The position numbers and the translations under genes are program-made. A DNA stretch of 64,000 nucleotides, taken from positions 310,001 to 374,000 of the forward strand of contig JANHCV010000006.1 in the NCBI GenBank assembly GCA_025594325.1, written 5' to 3'. Below the pieces are notes generated by a model, which was given only the letters and a program-made list of their open reading frames with translations, did not search any database and was not told where the DNA came from. How positions within the stretch are numbered: position 1 is the first letter of the stretch; each line of letters begins with the position of its first letter. Shown here piece after piece: positions 54,507-64,000 of the stretch. Source of the DNA: Blastocladiella emersonii ATCC 22665 (taxonomy: Eukaryota > Blastocladiomycota > Blastocladiomycetes > Blastocladiales > Blastocladiaceae).

Positions 54507-56213
54507 TCAGTAGCGCGATTCAAACTTGCCAAAGTTGTCAAACCCGCACATCGGGAACTGGCGCTTTTGCAGCTCATATTCTGTTTCTTCCAAGTACGAA
54601 TTGCGCCAGAGGGAAAGAGTGGGGACCTTGTCTCCGCGAGCTTCAAGTAGCTGCAAAAGCGGTTCCAGGCTTTCCTCCGTGATCCAATTGCCGTCCAAGA
54701 TCAGCGAGTACAAGTGCGGCGGCAAGCGCTCCAGCAGCAGAGCTAAATCCCGGTCGGACAGACCCAACCAACCGAGCCACAAGTCATTGAGACGAGGAAA
54801 GTCTCCCAAAGCCTGCATGAGCCGGCGACAAGCCGGGTTTTCGTCCGCGACCAGCCAAGCGCCGCTGCGCGCTTCCGTTTTGTACAGCCGAAGCGAGCTC
54901 AACTGCCGCGGGAGACCCTCTGCGAAGGCATCCAAGTCGTTGTCGTCGAATTCGCAAAACGTGAGCTCAAGCGTGTCGAGCGTTTGAGGGAGGTGCGGGA
55001 CCAGGTACTCCATTGTACCCGCCGGGAAGGAGTTGGATGACAGGTCGAGGTCGGTGAGAGTAGCAGGAAGGTACGGGGCGAGCTCCCGGATGTCAGCGCC
55101 GGTCAACTTGTTGTCGGACAAATCCAGTTGCTCGAGAGATCGAGGAAGCGCGCGCGCAAGCGTGGCGAAGATGGGAGTCAGCGCAGTCGTGGAGCTACGT
55201 GTGAACGTGCATTGGGCAATTCGAAGCGTGCCCAGGGTTGGTGGCAAGAAGCTGAAGAGCGTGTTTGAGCCATCGAGCCGGCTGAAATCGTAGTTGTAGA
55301 TGATGAGGCACTTGAGCTTGCTTGGAAAGAGGCTGCCCAGTTCGGCATCGCAGCGAGGGTCAATCCACGAATCTTCGAGCTGAAGCTTGGTGACTGAATC
55401 GGGGAGCGGGGGTCTGGGAGCAGTTCCGATTGCTGCACGAGCGTGAGGAAGGTCATGGCGCATGCACTTGAACGCGAGGGTCGTAACCCTGGAGGGGAGG
55501 CCAAGCGACCTTGCCAAGACAGCAGACATGTTGCATGGGTCAAAGTCAAGGTAAGTGGTCACTGCATTGGGGAGCGAGAGAGTCCGGTTAAGAATCGCGA
55601 TGCCGACCTGGGTGAGCCGACCGGAAACGGACATTACGCCGCCGCAGCGACCACGATTTACGTCGTGAAAGCGCCGCAAAGCGTCCTTGTCTCCTAGTTC
55701 GTGGACGATTGGCAAGGTCTGAGAGGCATCCGATGGGCATCAGTGATCTGTTTCAACTCGACGTGAGTGCAAATCGAGCCGTACCTCGTTGTTGGTCTCA
55801 GAGACTGCCCGAGCTCCAACAACACCTGAAAGTATCGGATCACACCTTGTACGAGTGGCATCTTCAAGCGTTGGGAGTGGAATACCCGAGTCACGCCACC
55901 ATTCGAGGACTACATATTGTAGATTTTCGCAAGCATCCACGAACGCAGCAACGGTATAGTTGAAGGGCAGTCGCGAATCGCGCCAAAGATCGAGCACAGC
56001 GACGAAGCCGCATTTGATCGCGTCGTCCAAGGAGAGAAGCGGGCACCGGCGCAATATGGCGCGCGTGACGCCCGGGATGTCGGCACGCCGCATGACGCGA
56101 GCGTACTGCGCAAGGCCCTCCAAGTCGCTTGGGTCGCCGTGGGCCTCCACAGCGTAGCATAAGACGTGATCAATGAGTTGCGGTAAGTGCAAGCGTGCGT
56201 TCATGCGATTCAT
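54507..56213 (-). CDS. Leucine-rich-repeat protein with helical N-terminal repeats
   Basis: Two exons: 56213-55785 and 55718-54507 (546 aa; intron GTACGG...TCAG, phase 0). The N-terminus (LHLPQLIDHVLCYAVEAHGD) is followed by ankyrin-like units common in fungal proteins (CGFVAVLDLWRDSRLPFNYT, LQYVVLEWWRDSGIPLP). Exon 2 has RNase-inhibitor/GALA-style LRRs: LPRSLEQLDLSDNKLTGADI, LPATLTDLDLSSNSFPAGTM, LPQTLDTLELTFCEFDDNDL, LPPHLYSLILDGNWITEESL. Such proteins mediate protein-protein contacts; partner unknown. It is the only clearly intact gene in the centre of the palindrome and lies on its axis (near 55680), so it is single copy. An in-frame ATG at residue 4 is an alternative start. Confidence 0.72.
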
Positions 56214-56429
56214 GGTATGTCTATTGCCGCTCGTTGCGGCGTTTGGGAGGGAGAGCAAGGAGCGGCAGCCCCGATCGATTTTGAAACTGGGCGACCGCTG
56301 CTCACGTGCATCTGAACGGCGCGATCGACATTCGCTGGCCGCTCGTTTGGGCCAGATAATCAAGGCTTTGACGATGGCAAGGCAAATAGAAATTTGGTGC
56401 GAAGAAAACATATATATTTTTTTGATTGA

Positions 56430-58592
56430 CAAAGCCGAGGGGCGGGAACTCCGGACTGCTTTGTGGCGGCAGCGGTGGCGACAGGGACTGAGACCTTGCA
56501 CTCGAGCTTGGCGACCGATCCCTGCTCGGCGTGCTCCTGACCGAGCGGAAACTTCTCGAGCTTACCGCTTTCACCCACGCGAAGCTGGGACGCGCCCGCG
56601 AACCCGTGGCGGATCCCGAGTGAGTTGATCTTGGCCTGCGGCCCGCGCAGGGCGAGCTGGATGGACTCGCGATCGACCGGCGAAATGTGAGCCGCTTCTT
56701 CGTCGAACACGCCGACTACGATGACGCGGTTCGGCAGCGCGGTTTCCGGGATCGTCACCTCGCGCAGGATCGTGTTGAGCCCGCCGCCGCTCAAAGTGCG
56801 CCGCAGCTTTGTCGAGTAGTGCTGCAGCTGATAAGCCTCACGGCCTCGCGAGTTGGTGCTGACGAGGAAGTGCTGGAAGCCGAGCAGCTTGCCGTCCGGG
56901 TGGAAGTCGATGCACAGGACGTGAATCCCGACATAATGGACGCCTTGCTCGAGCGGACCGCCAACGTCGACCAGAGTGCCGTTGCCGAGACTGACGCGGA
57001 AGTGGCCGTGCTGCCCGAGTTTTTCGTCGAAACCTTTGGAGATGACGGTCAGCGTGTGCTCGATGACCTTGGGCTGCGGCGGCTGCGCAACGATCGGAGC
57101 CGGTGCGACGGGCGTGGGGGCGGGGGTGACCACGGGAGCCGACGCAGGCGCGGCGCCGCGACTGGACGCGATACCCTCGAGGATACGCTGCTTGGCGGCG
57201 TCGGGCACGAACGCGTGCGCCTTGACCATGGCGGTGACGGCGTCAATGCCCTTGGTCTGCACGAGCGCGGCGAGCTCCTTGACGAGACGCGCTTCGAGCC
57301 ACTGCACGAGGCACTGGTGCTGGTCCTTGGTCTGCCACGCGACGTAGACGATCGGTTACACGTCGAGCGGCGCGGCCTTGGTGCGGCCGTGCACGTACAC
57401 GACGACGCGCAGCACCTTGAGCAGCACCACGATGCCGCGGTCCGTGAGCAGCCGGCCGCCGTACGTCTGCTGCGACTGCGCGCCCGTCTTGGCCGCAAAC
57501 AGCGAGTCCATCCACGCCGCACCACCCTTGCGCATTTCCGTTGAGGGAGCGGCGACCGCGCCGTTGCCCGCAGCGGCAGCGGGAGGGCCGGCGGCGCGGT
57601 ACTCGGCCTCGCGCGCGGGAGCGCGCCGTTAATGTACTCGTGCAGGTCCGTGAACAGCGCGATCACGGCGAGGTCCGAGAGCACGTTGCTCAGCGTCTGG
57701 GCACGCGACGCGACTTCGGGCACGTCCTTGAAGTTAAATGCACGGCTGCGGCGACGACGCGTCCTTGCCCTCCGAATCGATGAACCCAAGCAGGGCGAGG
57801 CGTGTCGCCGGGCTGACGCAGTCGAAGAACACGCGCAGCGGGAAGCGGTCCATGAGCGCGGCCTGCGACACCTCGAGTGGGACCTCGTTCGACGCGCCGA
57901 AATAGACGTGCAGCAGCGTCGCGACCATGGTCGACCCGTTTGCAATGCGGCGCTCGTTGAGGATGGTCATGAGGCACGACAGCGTCGCCTTGGACGCCTT
58001 GAAGATCTCATCAAGGAAGGTCAGCTTCGTACCGGCGAGCATGTCGCCGAGGTTGCGCTGCGACACGCTGACGGTCGTGAGCGACTGCACGTCGATCGAG
58101 CCAATGAGGTCTTCGACGGTTGAGGTCGCGTGCAGCGTGGTCGAGAAGTGCGGGCGCGGCGTGACGGTGCGGCGCATGGTCTCGTGGACGGGCGAGCGAC
58201 TTGGTCATGCTGGGCGGGCCGTGCTGCAGCACGTTTTGGCCCGAGAGGACCGAGAGGACGCTGAGCAGCAGGGCGCGCACGGCCTCGTTGGGGTTGAGCA
58301 GCGAGCCGCACAGCTGGTTGATGAGTTGCGCCAGCTCGGCGTGGTTGAAGGCGTTGTTCTTGTTTTTAGGCACGAGCGGGATCAGCTTCTCGTTGGCGGC
58401 CGACGCGGTCAAGGAGGCGGCGGCGAGCTTGGCGGCGATCAAGGCGGTCGGGCACTCGAATTCAGCGACAACCGCGTACCAGTCGCTGGCGAGCGTCGAG
58501 CGGAGCAGCGCTAAATTTGAGTAGTCAGGAGGACGCGGGCCTTGGGCAAAGCCATTCGCGTCCAATCCCAGTTTGTGCCGAGAGTCGGCCAT
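56430..58592 (-). pseudogene. MoxR/RavA-like AAA+ ATPase gene, frameshifted
   Basis: Starts MADSRHKLGLDANGF (58592). It continues LCGSLLNPNEAVRALLLSVL and GQNVLQHGPPSMTKSLA, a degenerate Walker A (family form GPPGTAKS). After a shift near 58195 it reads VEDLIGSIDVQSLTTVSVSQ and LTFLDEIFKASKATLSCLMT, with Walker B FLDE (about 57999-58025), then ILNERRIANG, HVYFGASNEVPLE, ALMDRFPLRVFFDCVSP. This order is typical of bacterial RavA/MoxR ATPases, chaperone-like AAA+ proteins. More shifts fall near 57740 and 57605, and an in-frame TAA near 57357. A downstream beta-rich segment (about 57300-56430) may be part of the same gene. Bacterial origin is an inference; the half-copy at 53136 shows it was duplicated in inverted orientation. 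Confidence 0.65.
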
Positions 58593-58669
58593 GGTCACAC
58601 ACAATTTCTGTGCGGCCGTGCGTAGTGGCTTGAGAAACTCCTACTCCTCACTCCTCTCCTCGCTCCTCG

Positions 58670-59960
58670 TTCCAGGATGGGTTGCTGAGCGGCAGCTTCC
58701 CGATCGGCAAGCACCCGTCAGTCAAGGATTTTCTGTGTCCTCTTGTACACGACGACGGCACGCGGTGCGCCTCGCACCTCGTGGCCGTCGAGGTCCCGGC
58801 CAGGTACCGCCACCGCGTCAAAACCGACGTACCACCGCCGGTCGTGGCCGTATGTGCCGCCAATGGCCGCGTACGAGTCGTGCACCGCGCCCACGACGGG
58901 CGACGCATCCGTTCCTCAAGCTCCTGATCCGCAGCGGCAGACTCCGCCGCGCGTCTACTCCTTCACGTCCGACCAGCTCCTTGACGACTACCTCGAGCTC
59001 GCCATCACCAATCTCGCCTCCAACGAGCAGCGCGAGCTGTTCCCCGACGCGTACATGAGCATGCCCTGCAAGAAGCCCAGCGGGGTGTCCGAGATTGAGG
59101 AGGTGTGCGTCATTCAGCTGACCAAACTGCTGCGTCTCGACCAAACACACACCTGTTCTACAACCTCGCGAGCTGCACGAAATGTTGCAGCAAGGACAAG
59201 GACGACGAGAGCAAGGTGTCCTGCTATGGCTTCCCGCGCGAATGCATCCTCATCATACATTGCGGTTTCGAGGTTAGGTACGGAATTTACGAAGACTTCG
59301 GCCAGGAGCGGCAGCTAGCCGACGTTGATGTGTAGCTCACCGACCGCGTCCGCCGATGCCATAGATGTCGACGGCGACGCGACCGCCACCTCGGCCAGCG
59401 CAGTACCGGACGCGCGTCCGTCTACGTCGTCAACTTCTCGGCCTGGCACTTTCATATTGTAACGCGATGTGACCAGCTGCTGGCTCAACACGTACTGCAC
59501 AATCTGGCGCAAGATTTTGCACAGCAGCATGGACTTGAGCATCCTCACGGCGTTCGGCACGTCGCTCGTCGCCTTCAACGCGACCTAGCACTCAACCAAG
59601 ACGCGAGAGGTCATCAAGAACTACGCCGCCATCGTCGCCGCGCTCAAGTCGCGCCATGAGCGCTTTGACGCGCAAGGCAACGCGGTTTCGCGCGGCCACA
59701 AGAAGCTCCTCCTCTCGCTCGCGTACCTCATGTCGGGCAACACCAAGGAGTTTCCCAAGACCATGGCTGTATTGTTCCTACATGCGGCGGCCGCCGGGAT
59801 ATTCTCGCAGAAGTTCGCCCCGCTGCTGCTGCACCAGGCGATGCGGTGGCTCGACCTCATGAGCGTCACTGCTGGCAAGCAATCCAAGCGTTGTCATGAG
59901 CGTAATGGCGCCGCGGAGACGCTCGAGCAGTCGCGGAGCAAGAAACTTGATGATGGACGT
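58670..59960 (+). pseudogene. Decayed coding stretch, possibly Helitron-like
   Basis: Consecutive protein-like pieces on + with frame changes: HPSVKDFLCPLVHDDGTRCA (58705), RVYSFTSDQLLDDYLELAIT to YMSMPCKKPSGVSEIEE (58955-59105), LASCTKCCSKDKDDESKVSC then YGFPRECILIIHCGFEVRYG (59165-59290), and after a stop TREVIKNYAAIVAALKSRHE, GHKKLLLSLAYLMSGNTKEF, AVLFLHAAAAGIFSQKFAPL (59605-59840). The Cys-rich segment before YGFPRE and the later helical block resemble the region between the Rep-like domain and the helicase of eukaryotic Helitrons. No Rep His-x-His motif or helicase is visible, so this is only a suggestion. Confidence 0.35.
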
Positions 59961-60856
59961 GGCTTCAAAAGTCTCGCGTGACTTTCAGCAGGCTAAGGTG
60001 TCCCGTGCGACCCGTCGCTCCAACGTGGCGGAGGGCTTAAGCCCTCGATTGAAGACCAGACGCGAAGCGTCTAGGTGGTTTAAGTAAAATCTGAGAGACG
60101 CGTCGCACACGCAGCGCGTGATCGGGTCACGAGTTTTCGCGACGCGTCTCGCATCCGCACGCGCGCGCCGTCTCCCGCGCTGGACCACCGCTTGCGCGCG
60201 CACACGGAAAGCCGAGGTATAGCCGAAAAAAAGTAAAGGAAAGTCGTATGCAAAATGATGAGGACGAGTACTTTCATGGCGGGTCTTTGAACAGGGCGGA
60301 TCGGGTAACTGTTGACAAGCGGAAAGAGGTTTGACCCGGCAGCCCATGGATGATAGAGATATCAGCCCCGAACACGAGGTTCGAACTGTCATACCGAATT
60401 CCTCACTTACGTGGCCCCGAACCCACGAAAGCCCGCTTGCCCACATGCACCACTGCCCCCTCAATACTACTGCAACTGACCCCGGCAAGGTGCCTGTGAG
60501 CAAACTTGCAGGGTTTTGGTGGCATGGCGGCAGCAGTGCCATCAAAAGTCTGTGCGTGCCCGAATTGGACTGCAGAATATGCGCCGGAACGAACAACCCG
60601 TCAGACTTGCGCATGGGTTTCCCGATCGCTAGTCCACACGTAACAAACAAGTCGCTTGTCGTCCCAGTTTCAATCTCAGCAGTCGAGCTGAATTCGACTG
60701 AAGACGGGCTATCGATGGGCTCCAGACTGAGCGGCGGTGGTGGCACGGCGGGTGGCGCAGGCGGGTGGCGCAGCAGTGGGAGACGCGTCACCGACTGCCA
60801 CGGCTCCGACCTCCGCCTGGAGGACTCTGACTCCAAGTCTCCACCTCGAGCCTTCC

Positions 60857-61038
60857 AGTGCTGAATCAACTTCTCGATCAAGGCTTGATCCAGATTTTGC
60901 ATGCTGGATCCACAATCATGAAAGGTGGATCCAGCATTGACTGAGATGAGCTCGAATGAGCTTGGCGGCGACCTGGATCGAGACGTTGATCCACTTTCAA
61001 CAATGTGGATCCACACCTTGATCCACGCACCCTGGATC
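60857..61038 (-). repeat. GGATC/GATCCA motif cluster (right arm, inner)
   Basis: Mirror of 50329-50510. Confidence 0.8.
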
Positions 61039-61996
61039 AACTTGTTGGAAAAGTAGCTCTACGCGTTGATCAACGTCTAAATTCAACTCGTGCGCAGGCG
61101 AAACCAGGAGCTGATCAACGGTGACCATGGTGATGAAGGAACTCATGCGAAAATGCATCGAAATGGTCTCAACGACCCAGCAAAGCATTTTAGGGAGCCG
61201 AACTCAACTAGACGTGTTCGTGCTGCTGCAAGGTGAGCTTGAGCCCGTCGCCAAACGTCGTGTTCGCGGTGGTCCACAAAGTCGAGCGAGTTGGCGAGCT
61301 GCAGCATCATGAGCAGCGTGAGGCTCGCAGCGTCTCGTGCGCGTTGATGAGGTACTCGGCGTACCCGCCCTGGTGCGCCGACGATGGCCGGTTCCCGTTC
61401 GGCGCGACGTGAAGGAAGGCCGATACGGCCAAACGGGCACGATGTGGAACTCGCACGTAGGGCGGAGAGCTAGCGTCTGCCCGGCGTAGAGACCCGGCAC
61501 AACTACGCGAGGCCCCGTCTAGCAGAGGTGAAACTGTTGAGAGCCGTGATTTCAAGCCGAATGCCGTCCAAGTCCAGGTCGACGAGCCAAGTGCGCGGTT
61601 TCCGCTCGACCAAGCGCAACGGAGGGCAACGGCGCGCTCAACACCTCACATGCGACTCATAAAGCTTCAAGATGCGAGAGTCCTTGCGACCGCCGTAACG
61701 ACCTCTTCGCGAGGGTAGCGTTGCGACTTGGCTTGCCCGCTGGCGAGGTCCTATCGACCAAGTTCGAACGCTCACGGCACGGCCAAATGCTCGCAGCAAG
61801 TAATTCATGGATTAATCATAGAGTGCGACGTCGCAGTCCTGTCGCCGGGAGGAGAGAGCGCCGCCGCAGCGAAGGGAGGAGCAAAACACGTTGAAACTAA
61901 CGTCACGTGTGAGCGCGTTGCTCGTTTCGGCCGCGTTCGCTTTAGCGGACTCTGCGCCGCGGCGGCTCGCGCTCCCTCGCCCCATCACCAACAACC

Positions 61997-63120
61997 ATGC
62001 TATCGACCCACTCGACACTCGTGACCTCGTGCAACCGCTTGCACCGTCATCCCTCGGCATCCATGCATCTCGCGTCGACGCGTATACGCCCGGGCGCCAC
62101 GACAGGCCCGCGCCGCACGGTGGCCCCCACGGTACGCGTCTCTCCGCTTCTTCTCGGCCGCTCTTCCCACGCGACGTGCATCCGGAGTCATGCATCAAGT
62201 CCGTCGACACGCCCTGCACACATCGACGGGACTCGCGCCCGCCGCGCTCGATGTTCACGCCGCGTTCCCACGCCTTCCGCGCCGGCTGTCCGTTCGCTCA
62301 CTGACCCACCCCACGCCACGACCTCTTTGCCCTGCTTTCTAGCCTTCGACAAGCACCTCAAGCTGTGGCGGCACTCGAGGGGTCCGCGGCAAGGTGCTTA
62401 CGTCGATCCTGACCAAGTTCGCGACATGGTACGCGGTGCTTGATTCGGCCTGCTTCTCCCGTGGACCGGGACTAACATGTTTGCGGCCGCAATGAGCGAG
62501 TAGGGCACCGAGTACGCCAAGTCGCGGTGACCAGGGTCGCGCCGTCGCCCGTCCCGTCGACTCGCGCACGGCACGCTCAAGTCCACGCGGTACGGTGCTT
62601 CTCTTTCGCGTTGTCGGTGCGACTCACGCTGCGTGCGGGCACCGCCGAGCTTCGGGTCCCAAAGCACTTTCGCTCGTGTCGTCGGCCCGGGTCTCGGCGA
62701 CGCAGCCCACGCGCTCGCGTCGACTGTACTCTTCGCCTGACCCTCTGCTCACTCGTCTCCGCTACGCGACCCGTAGCCTCGGTCTACCACGACAAGCTGC
62801 TGCGGCGCTCGCCCATCAACTGGTCGGCGTTGCTCTCAAGCACGCACCCGACGGCGTACTCGTTCATAATCGAGGTACGCGACTCGTCCTCGCCCATCAC
62901 GGTCTCCGACTTACGCAGATGATTCCCTCCTGTCTAGTTCATGGCGAGCAAGCTCACGAACCTGCCGTCGTGGCCAAAGGCGCCAGCTGCTGCGGGTTCG
63001 AGGACGGGTCCAAGGTGCACTCGAGGCGTCACGGTACGCGTTCATTGCCTCGCTGATGACCGACTCTGCGCTCACAATGATCTCTCCTCCGCATCGTAGG
63101 CCATATGCGGTTAGATTCCG
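61997..63120 (+). other. Possible spliced gene carried in each palindrome arm (right copy)
   Basis: Open stretches can be joined in phase using this genome's GTACG donors and TAG acceptors. An ATG at 61997 leads to ...TVAPT, donor GTACGC at 62132; an exon from about 62342 ends GKVLTSILTKFATW, donor GTACGC with a CTAAC branch and GAGTAG acceptor; an exon is followed by VYHDKLLRRSPINWSALLSS to YSFIIE, donor GTACGC; then SKLTNLPSWPK..., donor GTACGC, and a stop after the CATCGTAG acceptor near 63100. Two of the introns would be long (about 180-210 nt). No family recognised. The mirror copy is 48247-49371 on -. Confidence 0.25.
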
Positions 63121-63271
63121 CTCGCTCGTCATCAAGCTGGCCGCGAGGATCACCGGCACAGGGTTTCCTCTCTCATCCTCCCTCATCCTCTTCCCCGCCG
63201 ATGGTCTACCTGTATCGCACTCGATTCGCGGATAAATCGCGTGGTTTGAAACCTGGAATCATCGATGGGCC

Positions 63272-63532
63272 GCGACCTGGATCCGGATGTATTGAGCCGT
63301 GAGCGACGCCTTGATCCCTGGCGTGATCCACGCTGAGGCGAGGCGAATTCATTGCTGGATCAAGCTCGAGATCCACCTTGACCAAAAGCTGGATCCATCT
63401 GAGAGGTCCGCACGGTTTGCGGGTGGATCCAGCTCGCCCAAGCTGGATCCACGCTTGATCCAGAAAAGTAATATCGGGATCCACATTCCCCCGAGGTCCA
63501 TCATGTCCACGGCTGGATCCAGGGTGGATCCA
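63272..63532 (-). repeat. GGATCC motif cluster (right arm, outer)
   Basis: Mirror of 47835-48095. Confidence 0.8.
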
Positions 63533-64000
63533 CTTCAAATGGCTGGGGCACGGTTCAGTGATGGCGTCTGGCGAAGCGACGATCGGAGTTGAGCAGGAAC
63601 ACGCAGACAGCTTCGCGCCACGATCCCGGCTTGCTTGCAAGGTAGCAGATACTGTACGGAAACAATGTCGGAAGGCACACGGCGGTGAATTGTCTCCTGC
63701 ACTCGCTGGACGGCGAAGGCGAGCGAGTTCAGAACCTGCTGGATACCAAGGCTCGCCATGAGCGGGACCTTGCCCCGCTTGATGGAATTCTCCAGCGACA
63801 GGAAGATCGGGCTGTTCATGTCGCTGAGTTTGCGAAGCACGCCGTTCGACTCGCTCGCCCGAGAGCTAGAAACAGAGTACCGGTGATCGAATTATTGATC
63901 GGGACTCGCCCTGTTTCAGAGTGCGCCACAGTCACTGAAGGGCGCAGCGCGCTCGTCCGTGCGGTCGGCTGGATGTTCAGGCGCGTTCTCAACTTGCAAG

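Larger units (their letters stand above)
60114..64000 (-). repeat. Right arm of the large palindrome (runs off the window)
   Basis: Reverse complement of 47367-51253 (coordinates sum to 111367). Identity is near complete, with one substitution noticed (61044). That substitution turns a TAA-containing stretch of the left arm into an open CAA codon on the - strand. The true outer end is not in the window. Confidence 0.95.

Noticed and set aside
47367-64000. LTR retrotransposon pair or CRISPR-like array as explanation of the arms
   Set aside because: The copies are inverted, not direct, and there are no RT or integrase frames, no TG...CA ends recognised, and no short evenly spaced repeats. CRISPR is not expected in fungi.

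Overview
The window reads as nuclear DNA of a fungus, most likely a GC-rich basidiomycete yeast (a Tremellomycetes/Trichosporonales-like organism is my impression from gene content and intron style; nothing was searched). The support is eukaryotic single-gene units on both strands, many short introns (mostly about 50-90 nt) with CTGAC/CTAAC-type branch sites and YAG acceptors, very GC-rich third codon positions, and conserved eukaryotic housekeeping genes. 17 of the 26 introns I could place begin GTACG.

Left and centre (1 to about 45 kb) is ordinary gene-dense chromosome. In order: a truncated DUF4470 protein (-); a Nur1/DUF2418-type nuclear-rim membrane protein (+) followed by decayed copies of its own last exon; an unrecognised 584-aa protein (-); a DCAF11/WDR23-type WD40 protein (-); a truncated and a full-length F-box-like protein (+); a TBC-domain RabGAP (-); two secreted GPI-type surface proteins (-); Rab geranylgeranyltransferase beta BET2 (+); the meiotic helicase HFM1/MER3 (-); an approximately 2.7-kb gene-free interval with short repeats; coatomer delta RET2 (-); signal peptidase SEC11 (-); an unrecognised 268-aa protein (+); an ArfGAP1/Gcs1-type ArfGAP (-); a SMG1-type PI3K-related kinase (+); and a 700-aa protein with a C-x2-C...H-x4-C motif (+). 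RET2, SEC11, ArfGAP and BET2 all serve the secretory pathway (signal peptide removal, COPI coat, Arf1 GTP hydrolysis, Rab prenylation), and the TBC protein probably acts on Rabs, but the genes are separate units with their own promoters and do not form operons.

The right third (about 45-64 kb) is different: low in intact genes, full of frameshifted coding-like fragments, and organised as a large palindrome. Two near-identical inverted arms of at least 3,887 bp (47367-51253 and 60114-64000, the second running off the window) flank an 8.86-kb centre. All paired positions in the arms add up to 111367. The centre is itself an older, decayed continuation of the same palindrome: two copies of a broken bacterial-type MoxR/RavA-like AAA+ ATPase gene face each other (about 53136-53750 on + and 56430-58592 on -) around an intact leucine-rich-repeat gene (54507-56213). 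The arms carry paired clusters of GGATCC/TGGATCA motifs resembling subterminal repeats of a mobile element. A Helitron-like decayed coding stretch (58670-59960) and a DUF707-like fragment (53757-54101) lie in the centre. This palindrome is the most unusual structure in the window.

Intergenic DNA elsewhere carries several small repeat families: GGCCATGG/TCGCG-rich palindromic DNA, 33-bp and 75-bp tandem repeats, a 63-bp hairpin element, and a 13-bp dispersed motif GTGGCGCAACGCG found at seven gene-free sites.
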